Source: Aplectana chamaeleonis (taxonomy: Eukaryota > Nematoda > Chromadorea > Rhabditida > Cosmocercidae). Taken from it: a DNA stretch of 64,000 bases. Both the position numbers and the translations under genes were made by a program. Numbering within the stretch: the first letter of the stretch is position 1; each line of letters opens with the position of its first letter. The notes under the pieces were generated by a model. That model was not told the origin of the DNA. It saw only the letters and a list, made by a program, of their open reading frames with translations, and did not search any database. Positions 26,901 through 38,900 of the stretch are shown here, one piece after another. The stretch is taken from assembly GCA_029168955.1 (NCBI GenBank), contig JAPDOI010000181.1, positions 765,501-829,500 on the forward strand, written 5' to 3'.

Positions 26901-29900
26901 AGTCGTTTGGCTGAAGATAGGAAAGGAACTCCGAACTGCTCGCAGATTTTGGCTGTTTCGATGGCAGAATGTTGAGAACCGGAAAAACGTAATCCCCAAC
27001 TCCTTCCCTCTCTTTAAACTTAGAGCGCACAATCGTAATAGAGCCTAACACTAAACTTTGAAGGTTTTGGTGAACTGAAATGCACATACACCTCAATACT
27101 GTTTTGGAGTGGTTAGAGATAAGACGAATATTAGTGCTATAGTGATGGAGGCCCAGGTGGTCGTACTTTTGTGCTCCGATTCTTTTATTATATGGAAGGA
27201 TAAGCCTGATGATTTTTCAGGCCAAAAAAAAATTTCTTTCTTTCCCTCTGATGCAGTAAAACTTGATGCGAGAATTGATGTCCAATGAGTATTTGACGCG
27301 CTGATCACGAATTTGCTACTTATCAATTTTGCATTCAAAAGTCTCGTTAAAGAGTTATGGAGTGAGTTTGGGTTGGGGATGTTGTGTAGTATCAGAATTT
27401 GAAGGGTTATCTGACCGGTGGTAGAAGAATAGTCCTCTGATTACTTTTGCAGATTAAATCCGTGAGGTTGTGGTCGTTGAAGAAGGTTTTTAGGCTGCAC
27501 AGACATCCTCTCCTAATAGATCTTGGAGCCAAGCTTTGAAAAAATTTTGATAACGGTTCATCGGGGTTTGGTGCGGGGTATAAGTCCGGGGAGGTGGTTC
27601 TAAGTCACGTCGATGATGTTGTAGTAAATCACCAACGGCACGAAGGTCGTGACCCCCAGGTGATGCCGAGAATTGAATCTCCTCCACGTAATGAGGAATT
27701 GAAGTCGTTTGGCTGAAGATAGGAAAGGAACTCGAACTGCTCGCAGATTTTTTTGGTTGTTTCTGATGGCAGAATGTTGAGAACCGAAAAACGTAATCCC
27801 CCAACCTTCCCCTAAATGAGTGCACAATCGTATGAGCCTAACTAAACTTTGAAGGTTTTGGTGAACTGAAATGCACATACAGCTCAATACTGTTTCGGAG
27901 TGGTTAGAGATGTGACGAAATAGTGCTATAGTGATGGAGGCCCAGGTGGTCGTACTTTGTGCTCCGATTCTTTTATTATATGGAGGGATAAGCCTGATGA
28001 TTTTTCAGGCCAAAAAAAATTTCTTCTTTCCCGACGCAGTAAACGATGCGAAAATGGTGTCCGAAGGGTATTTGACGCGCTGATCACGAATTTGCTATCA
28101 ATTTTGCATTTAAAAGTCTCGTTAAAGAGTTATGGAGTGAGTTTGGGTTGGGGATGTTGTGTAGTATCAGAATTTGAAGGGTTATCCGACCGGTGGTAAA
28201 AGAATAGTCCTTGATTACTTTTGCAGCATAAATCCGTGAAGTTGTGGTCGTTGAAGAAGGTTTTTAGGCTACACAGACATCCTCTAATGAATCGTGGAGC
28301 TGCTTGAAAAGATTTTGATAACGGTTCATCGGGGTTTGGGGCTGATATAAGTCCGGAGGTGATTCTAAGTCACGTCGATGATGTTGTAGTGTCACCAACG
28401 CACGAAGGTCGTGACCCCAGGTGATGCTGAGAATTGAATCTCCTCCACGTAATAAGGGTGAAGTCGTTTGGCTGAAGAAAGGAAAGGAACTCGAACTGCT
28501 CTGCAGATTTTTCGGCTGTTTCGATGGCAGAATGTTGAGAACCGAAAAACGTTATCCTTCAACCTTCCCTAAATGAGTGCACAATCAATCGTATGAGCCT
28601 AACTAAACTTTTGAAGGTTTTGGTGAACTGAAATGCACATACAGCTCAATACTGTTTTGGAGTGGTTAGAGATGTGACGAAATAGTGCTATAGTGATGGA
28701 GGCCCAGGTGGTCGTACTTTGTGCCCGATTCTTTATTATATGGAAGGATAAGCCTGATGATTTTTCAGGCCAAAAATTTCTTCTTCCCGATGCAGTAAAC
28801 GATGCGAAAATGGTGTCCGATGGGTATTTGACGCGCTGATCACGAATTTGCTATCAATTTTGCATTTAAAAGTCTCGTTAAAGAGTTATGGAGTGAGTTT
28901 GGGTTGGGGATGTTGTGTAGTATAAGAATTTGAAGGGTTATCCGGGACCGGTGGTAAAAGAATAGTCCTTGATTACTTTTGCAGCATAACCGTGAAGTTG
29001 TGGTCGTTGAAGAAGGTTTTAGGCTACACAGACATCCTCTAATGAATCTTGGAGCTGCTTGAAAAGATTTTGATAACGGTTCATCGGGGTTTGGGGCGGG
29101 GTATAAGTCCGGGAGGTGGTTCTAAGTCACGTCGATGATGTTGTAGTGTCACCAACAGCACGAAGGTCGTGACCCCAGGTGATGCTGAGAATTGAATCTC
29201 TCCACGTAATGAGGGTGAAGTCGTTTGGCTTGAAAAAAGGAAAGGAACTCGAACTGCTCGCAGATTTTTCGGCTGTTTCGATGGCAGAATGTTGAGAACC
29301 GAAAAACGTAATCCCCCAACCTTCCCCTAAATGAGTGCACAATCGTATGAGCCTAACTAAACTTTGAAGGTTTTGGTGAACTGAAATGCACATACAGCTC
29401 AATACTGTTTCGGAGTGGTTAGAGATGTGACGAAATAGTGCTATAGTGATGGAGGCCCAGGTGGTCGTACTTTGTGCTCCGATTCTTTTATTATATGGAG
29501 GGATAAGCCTGATGATTTTTCAGGCCAAAAAAAATTTCTTCTTTCCCGATGCAGTAAACGATGCGAAAATGGTGTCCGATGGGTATTTGACGCGCTGATC
29601 ACGAATTTGCTATCAATTTTGCATTTAAAAGTCTCGTTAAAGAGTTATGGAGTGAGTTTGGGTTGGGGATGTTGTGTAGTATCAGAATTTGAAGGGTTAT
29701 CCGACCGGTGGTAAAAGAATAGTCCTTGATTACTTTTGCAGCATAAATCCGTGAAGTTGTGGTCGTTGAAGAAGGTTTTTAGGCTACACAGACATCCTCT
29801 AATGAATCGTGGAGCTGCTTGAAAAGATTTTGATAACGGTTCATCGGGGTTTGGGGCGGGGTATAAGTCCGGGAGGTGATTCTAAGTCACGTCGATGATG

Positions 29901-32900
29901 TTGTAGTGTCACCAACGCACGAAGGTCGTGACCCCAGGTGATGCCGAGAATTGAATCTCCTCCGCGTAATGAGGGTGAAGTCGTTTGGCTGAAGAAAGGA
30001 AAGGAACTCGAACTGCTCGCAGATTTTTCGGCTGTTTCGATGGCAGAATGTTGAGAACTGAAAACGTTATCCTTCAACCTTCCCTAAATGAGTGCACAAT
30101 CGTATGAGCTTCAACTAAACTGAAGGTTTTGGTGAACTGAAATGCACATACAGCTCAATACTGTTTTGGAGTGGTTAGAGATGTGACGAAATAGTGCTAT
30201 AGTGATGGAGGCCCAGGTGGTCGTACTTTGTGCTCCGATTCTTTATTATATGGAAGGATAGCACCGAGTTTCGAAAGTGAACGCAAAGCCTCATTAGATC
30301 CATGCCGACTTTATGTTCTATGCAGCCGCAAAAAGATTTCTTCATCATTGAACATATCTGAAAAGGAAAAAAAGACAGTGCCAAGATCTTTTACAGCGAT
30401 TTCATCATCATGTGAAGCGGAATCAAGATTGAGGCCATGTAGAACAAAAAGATATTTACCTTACCCTGATTTCCGAGCACGACGCCATTGTACTGATACT
30501 AAAACATTTGACATCTTCCGACATGAACAGCATAGATTTCACGAGGTGTACCAGTATAACCCACGTATTCGCTCACATTATCATACTAGAAACGGACTCA
30601 GATAGGACAGCATGGTACTCATTTTGGTTCGCTTGGTTTATACATGCCGTACAGTTTTATATCATCAGCGTACATCTAATCTTTGACTGAGACATGCGTT
30701 TTCAGAAATTGAGGCATTTCAGAACAATAGTTTAGAAACAACAGTGGAAAAAGCAATCCACCTTGAGCTACACCGCTGCAACAAGGATATCCAGTCAAAA
30801 AACTGTTACCAACTTTGACCCACATGTTACGTTCAGACAGATATGATTCAATTCAATAAGTATACTACCCTCCATGCCTAGATGCTAATTTTGACAGTAA
30901 TTTGGTGTTATTAGTCCTGTCAAAAGATTTCGACAAGTCAAAATAAATCATATCCACGGAGCAGTCCTTATTTAACGCGAAAAAAAGCCATCTAAAGTAC
31001 AGTTAAGAGCGGGTGTGGTTGTAGAGGAGCCTGATGAAAACCCATGGTGTTTAGAAGGACGTAAGCCGTTACGGTTAGCCCAGTCGACATATGCAGAGTG
31101 TCTTACCATACTGTAGTCATTTTGTCAATTTCCATTTTTTCAGAAGATAGATTCTGACAGTTTTAAGGCTTCTTGAAAAGAATGGGCCATTTATTAGAAT
31201 CGAACACCCAAAAAAAAGCGAATATCGCCTCATTGGAGAAGTCCGATTAACCCATTTCGGTGCCATAATCCAGCTTACGCACGATTCAAATATTTCATAT
31301 TTTCCGGGTAGCCGGAACGCTGTTAGATAGAGGAAGAGTTGAGCTTACGAAAGGAGTATCACACTCAATCAGACGATCACAGACAGGCAAGGGAAAATTT
31401 AGACCATATTCATTTGCTACTCTTCTTTCCTAAGAGCCTAATAATTGAAACACATTAGCAATACTACAAGAGTTATACACGATTCAAACGCATGCCTGTA
31501 ATTAGATCGTCTCACTAATGATTAATCCGAGTTGGCCACGCTAAGATTACAAATCAGGCACAAGAGTGCCTACAGCAAATTATTTTGATCCGGCAATTGG
31601 GGGTCGACAACGGAACGTTTCGGAGCCTCGGTCGCGTCACGCACTCGATTCCTGCGATGGGAGGTCGGCAGAAACCTCTTGGGGATAGCAGGTTTTTCGA
31701 GCCACCTCCTTTTTCGTGTCGTCAGTTGATGTGCTCGGTGACAACACCTTGGGAACCTGCTGTCGACATTTGAGTCTGCCTGAGTACCAAGAGGTCCTCC
31801 GAATTCGGATATGTACTGTACCCGACCATCTTTCATAGTAATCGTGCACATTTCAAAAGATAAGGTCAGACTCCTTTTCGACAGCCTCGACATTAGAATG
31901 AAAGCGTTGCTCCCAGATGACAAATTTACACCATACTTTTGACATCTGGGAGCAACAGTAATTACGATTATGATAGGAAGCGTCTAGCAAGGAAAGACCA
32001 GACCTGGTCGCCAGAAGTATTCATGAAACCAGGTTTTTCTGATCGACTACCTCCCGGGTAGTCATACAAACCCTATTCTAGCTGCCCGAGTAAAAGCAAG
32101 AGAAAAAGTTATGGGCGTAGAAGTTATGAGCTCTGTAGGTAAAACAAAATGTATCTCCTGTAAACTGTCTCTTATCGTTCGAATTATCAAAAACTTGACT
32201 CATATTTGTGTTCAGCGCCTCAAATGTCCCCTTTAAAAGAAGTTTGGGCTAAAAATTTTGAATTTTTTATAAAAATGTTGAAAATTTTAAAATTACTCGG
32301 GCAGCTAATATAGGGTTTTTACAAGTTCCCGAACAGGGTCGACCTGAAAAACATGGGGTTGTAGTAAATGGGGTGTTAAACGCGAACAAACCGCCACCTC
32401 GAAGCCACCAACATACCGCGACATAAATGCCGTAGGCCGCCAAATTACAAACCCTATTTTGGCCGGCAACGAATCGCGACATAGATGCCACGGTTCGCTG
32501 CCGGTTTAACGAAAGCTGCCTCACGTGAGAAGCTGCATTGAACCCTTCCAATTGTGATAAAACACGGTAAATTCCAGGCTTAAAGGGCAGCAAGGGGTAG
32601 AGCAGATACTAAGTTGAGAAGCTTAGAAACCGGAGGTTCAGCACTGTAGCTCTTTTTCAATTACTATGGTAGCCTAATGTCGTTCGAATACATTGCACCG
32701 CATATCGAGAACGGTGGAAGAATTACATTTCGGCAGTATTACTCATACTCTCGGCCATCTAAAATTCCGTAAAACAAGCGATTTAAGATTCTTGCAGTAG
32801 GCTTGCCAACTGCTTTCTCACTCTCAAAACGCAGAGTACACCATTTCATGTACTCGACCAGTGTGGCACAGCTTGCCAGCTGCCGTCGGCTTCTGCCGCT

Positions 32901-35900
32901 GGGCCCATAGCAAAACCCCGCAGTCACCACATAAAGATGGCAGCCAACCTGAGGTACATCGTGCCTCATTGCCAGCTAAAGCCAAAATTTGGAACGACCT
33001 ATCTTCCAAAGCAAAACTCGGTGGCAAATCACCGAGGCATACCGGATTCGAAATACGGTGCTGGTAGACGACGCACCCAACCACTGCGCCAGCTGCGCGG
33101 CTATTCGTCGCGGAACATTTCCTCTATCATCTATGAAAAGTGACAATTTTCTCAAGCAGAGGATATAGTAGAAATCATTAATGCGCCCACATCCCATTTA
33201 TCCATTTACTTTACACACACTTTATGCGTGAACGTCGTTCGCATGTTTTCTATACTCTGGAAAGTCCGCATAAGCATTTTCTAGACTCGGACACGAACGG
33301 TGTTTGCGGCGGAAAGACGGGGGTCACGAAGATTATATAAGTAATGCTTTATGTTTGCATATCACCAAGTTCATTCATTTCGAAGAACACTCAGCGCGAC
33401 TTCTTAAAATTTCGCTTGTTTGAAACACGATCAGAACAAAAGTTTCAATTTCCTTCGCTTGACAATCCAAATTATCGTAATTTTTATGAGCTCCGTCAAT
33501 TCTTAGAACCACTCTTGAAAACACATGGTAGGCTAACACTCATCTGCCTCAATCACCAGATATGTGTTATCTATATAAGATTTCGCATTTTTAGTGACTT
33601 TCTTAACGTTTCCTGAACACAAATTCTTTCCGAACAAAATTTCGAGCGAACGGGAATTTGAAAATTCCTGGATGAATTAATCAAAAGGCGTTCTTGGAAA
33701 GGTAACACTAGAATTGCAAAAAGACCTTTCGAAATTGTCGAGTAATGTATAAATTCAAAGGGTGTCCTATATCCAAATAAAATAAGTAATGAAAAACCTT
33801 TAAGAATGATGATAGACTAGATAAACAATTTTCGTTTTTGAAAAAGAATTCGTGTTTTTGGAAGCGTGCAACTGAAGCCTGACTTCCGAGATTGGGGTAA
33901 TGGTATGGCTTCGGTCATTGATGCAGTTGAATTTGTAAAGTGTTTGTCGTTTTCTTGAAATGAAACTCATTCCTGCCCGCAGTTAGTGCTGAAAATATAT
34001 AGAAACACTGTTACACACTTATATGTGCATTGTGCAAGGAAAGGATTGTATGCACATATTGCGAGGTAAGAATTGAAGCACTTCGAGAGGCTTCAATTAA
34101 TGCACCAAAGCAGCTTCGCGGACCTCAACAAAAAATAAGGGGCCAACGATGACACTGATCTGGCAATGAATGGAGAATTACAAATCTTGCAGTAAAAGGA
34201 GAACCAAAATAAATGGATTCGAAAACAATTTCGCTTTGGTTTGCCACAAAACTTGCCCGATACGCCCCTGACTAATACAGAATAAGTATTACTAAAGAAT
34301 CAAATCACTTCAGAATCAGTCACTTTGGGAGTTTTCACATTTTAGCACTAAAAAAGTTATCGCAACTCTTGAAAAGCGAGCGAGCAAATAATTTTCACAC
34401 CAATCATAGCCTGTGATATACAATGAATTATGAAGGAGAAAATCACTTGAAAATAGCAAAGCGGAAGAATTTCAGGAGGATACACCTTAGCCTGCTCAGA
34501 TATTCATGGGGAAGTTCCCCAGAACGACATCAGAACTTCCCCCGAAACAACTGGGGAACTTACCCCGAATTGGGGGGGAAGCGAAGGGGACGTCTCGACA
34601 GCAGAGTAATAGGGAAAGTTCCCACAGCAGGAGTTCTCTTGTTCTCCCGACTGCAGGTCTTCCCGCGACCTTCCGACTGCAGATCTTCCCATTGTTCATA
34701 ATTGATTAAAAATCAGCTTGCTAGAACTCGCTGTTTTCGACAGTCTCCTGTTTCCGAAAAACTGCGATCGGTAAAAAAATAATCACCTCTGACTAAAGAT
34801 TATAGAGAAGCTAATTAACTCCTCTGAAATCCAGACAGAGATGCCTTAGGTAGTCCTTGAGTGGCAGGCCCACCCCCAATCTTGCGAAGTGCGACACCAC
34901 CTCGCGACTAGCCCGTCTGCATCACCGTATACGCTGCGGCTTTGTTTTCGCATTTATCATGTTCGGGGGAGGCCATGGGAACAACCGTGAAGCGAACTTA
35001 CCTTGTTCTCCCCCCGAGTTGACTGTTTCGAACGCCTTATCGTTGTGTATAATTCGAGGGGAGAGAGGCGAGACGTCCCCCTACGGGTCTCGCTCCTCTC
35101 CCCTCGACCGAGTGATAACGACCAAATCAGGTCTATTATCCTCGGAAACTTCCCCACGAATATCTGAGTCCAGCTCAACCGTTTAAAAATCAATTGACGC
35201 CAATCCAAACGCTACTGCCCATTTCTCTAAACTTAGGTGTCCTTCACGAACTATTTCTTTAATAATTCTTTCGCTATTTTTATGACAAAAGAGTGTTTTG
35301 AAGAGGGGCACACTAACTCAAAAATATGAAAAAACAGAATACGGGTTACTGCCCGCTGTGCCTAAACAAGTGCCTTAAAAAAAGAAACTTGAAGTCAAGG
35401 TAAGATTTTCAATTTCAGCTTAAACTGAATTCAGAACCTCCCGAAAGTTGGGGATAAGACGATTCCCGACTTAATCCATTGACGCCTCGTCAGCGCCAGT
35501 TAAAAAATCAGAATCCACAGAGTCTGTGAAACCTGGCTTAAAGGCAGTGTTCACGATAATCTTCGATTTTGAGATTAATCGCTAAATCGAATGTTTGGTC
35601 TCCGGGTGGAACTGAAATGACGAAGAAATTGGGAAAAAAGCGCTAGAAAGGCACCGAATCCCTTACTCTCACCCCACCTTTTTACTCTCACTGGAACTGT
35701 TCAATGTGACAATGAAATCTTTTGTGGACCCTTCCCTTGTGATTCGCTCTTCTCTACTGCTCCATTCTTTCTCTAGGGCCCTAAATTATCCTTCCCTGCA
35801 TAAAATATTCTTCCATTTTTGATTAGTCCCATTTTTTTCTGGTGACAACCATCATGAACATGCTCATCCAACCAGACAACTAGTCCAGGCCAGAGAATAA

Positions 35901-38900
35901 TTTCGTTAAAATAAGACGTTTCAGAGCGTTTTAAGCCGTTTCTTCGTGAATTTGCTAACACTTGGTGGCCAACACATTTTTTTGAGTGGAAAACTGCTAA
36001 ACGAAGATCATCGTGAACACTGCCTCCAAAACAAAACCTGACCTTGTTTTGTAGGTACTATTACTACGTCCCATAGCTCTGTTGGTTTTGAAAGACGAGG
36101 GAAACAGGGGTTGCTGCATATTCTGTCGTGTGTGAAATTCACGGCGCGAGCGAGCTTCGATTTCCAAGAAATGATAAACGAATATAGGCGTGACGGTAGA
36201 AAGCTACTTGTTCGAACACAAGAAGTCAAATAATCCATGATACTGAAAAAAATAATTGTGGTTTTCATCCGAAAAGGTGGGTTCCGATTATCTGATCGGA
36301 TATTGGATATGCGACCCGGTGGAAGATCCCCATTATGGATAGGACCCATAAACCGGTTTGCCCTCTGGGCCAGTATCCGTTTCGTCCGATGCAAAATTGC
36401 CTATATCCGGTAATCCGACCCGACGCGATTTTGACCATCGGATGGAATGCACACTTGAAGGGACCCGCTGGCTTCTTGCCCAGACGTCATTGCAAGTGTA
36501 CATATCTGTCAGCGTCTCCTATTTTTTGCTTTGTTTCAGAACTGCGTGTCACAAATTTTCATACGCATTGAAGGACGAAAATGTTTGAAATCGGATAAAG
36601 CCAAACGCAATGACCCAAACAGGGTCTCCTTAAAATCAAGCAGGTAACAATATTTCTTTGAAAATGGTGGAAAGTACAGTGGGACTTGAGCGCTAAAACG
36701 ACGGCGGTGCCATCACAGTAAGACGAGGGAATGAAATAAGAATTCGAGAATTGACATGCTAGTCTTAGCATAGCTTCTCTACAGACTCCCGAGTCATTCA
36801 TAATAGCTCGAAACTCGGACTAGTGCTGACATGGCACGTGAAACAATAGTAAACAACTAAAGAACTGTTCTGAATGCTGACCTGCATGATCATCGAGGTG
36901 TAAGGTGAAATGTCCTCATTCACATTTTTGGCGAAAATTATCAGAGCGTTGTGAATCATTTCCTCCCTTTTCTTCAAAAACATCCTGAACTGAGAAAGAA
37001 CGTAGTAGTCCCGAGGCATGGGAAGAGAAGGCTGAAATTTTTTCATTTTCAGTCAAACAAGGTTCCTCATGAACTCCTTCTGACTCAGGAGTCTGAGTTT
37101 CAACAGATAACATTACAAGTTAGTGAGTTGATGTCTATTTTCTCTCACCTGCGAGATATATAGAGCATTGTTCCTTATCTTCTTGTAGTCAACAGTAACC
37201 CAGGAACTCATGAAGGTCCCCAAAGCGTTTTCTTGTTCTACACCACCCATCGCAGTAAATAAATCCATATCCGGTCTGGTAGAAATGTTGATGAACGGAA
37301 CTCCACCGAACCTGAGGGAACGGAAGGAATAATTGAATAAGCGATTTTTTTGGGATTCTCTCGCCTAATCGCCAAATAAACTGATGGCCCGTTTGGTCTC
37401 AAAAACTGTTTGCACTGACTGTACCTCACCACTTGCCTATGTCGCGTAGTATTTCTTCGGCGTAGTTTTGTTGATACTTGCGTTGTAGAACACATTTTTC
37501 GACAAACTGAAAATACACGCCTATGTTGTGGAGAAGGATTAAGAAGGGCACACCTGACATAAAAAAGAGATTTTCAACCATAAAGAAGCCATCAATTCGC
37601 GGTACCTAGTCATGTCATTCTTCGGTTCTGTAACTCCTAAAATGATGGGCCAGGTTAATTCTTTCCTTTCTCGTGTTTTCTTCACCGTTCAAGGTTGCGT
37701 CGCTCTTGCCACGGGCCTCAGTTCCCAAGAAACAAGGTTTCGAGCTCCCGCTACTCGTTTATGAATGTCAAACAGCACGAAACTGTAGCAGAGTCCCCAA
37801 GGATTCTGGCCGGAACGACAAAAGAGCAAATGCATAGCGGTAGAATTATCCCCTCTGTAGATTCTTAGACCAAAACAATTGAGCTTTCTTATATAAATAC
37901 TTCTGCTGTCTTGACACACACAACGACTGGACAGTTTCAAATACTGAACTTGCGTGAAATTACCTTTTTGGTGATTCTCTCTGTCAGCGAAAACTTCTTG
38001 TCATCCTTAACATCGACAACCTCCAACGACTTAACGATTTTCCTGATGACGTCCAATTGTGAGTGAGCGTAGGTGGACGATCCGACTGTTACGTTATAGC
38101 TTTTGATAAACTAGAATAAGCTCACACTGTCACCACTGTTTGATTAAAACAAATATGGTTTTAAGACTGCAATATATTCTAGTTGAGAGACCTAATCGGA
38201 GTATGGAAGGCAGAAGTTATGAATGCGTCACGATGGGTTTTGAGCCGATTGCGGTGTGTAACTGTGATACACCGAATGAGGGGATCCCTTGCATTTTTCC
38301 ACTATCCGTGAAAGAAAATTCACAACCGTGCAAGATAGAAACCCTTATGCTAGTACATAACACCGTGACGATCGGCCCACATATCATGAAGGGGAACGAC
38401 CACTCGAAATTTCTTTAAAGACAGTGGTCACGATGAAAAACGTTATCGAAAAAACTACAAAAATCAACTTAGATCAAAAACAGCTGAAAAACTATGAAGG
38501 TAGCGCGGTGAAAAACGGTCTACAAATAGAGTTTCTAGGGCCCAAAGAAGCTACATAGTTCGTGCACACGTGCACAGCGATGACGAAACAGATCGCAGTC
38601 TCATGCCGAGCAGTCAAAAATCATCGACATTCAGAGGACGAAATAAATGCAAATTTAACGAATAAAAACAGTTGAATAATGAAAGCATCACTTCAGTCAA
38701 TGTTTTTGACTAGATGTGTACATAAATCCGAAGGTTCATTGATTTACATTCAATTTCAAGCTAGCTGATGTTCTTGATATAAGAGGTCATCGATGCCGAT
38801 GATGTGGAGAGGGCTCTCTCCACATCATCGGCATCGATGACAAGAGAGGATCAGGGATCAGGGATGGAGAGGGATCAAAAGACAAGAAAGTTCAGGTTTC

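Noticed and set aside
19643..30077. Many minus-strand frames of 60-156 residues in the 755-bp array
   Set aside because: Frames change from copy to copy at single-base insertions, and the cleaner right-hand units do not share one protein.
19617..30257. Tandem 5S rRNA / spliced-leader RNA cluster
   Set aside because: Neither a 5S-like sequence nor the nematode spliced-leader word is present in the unit.
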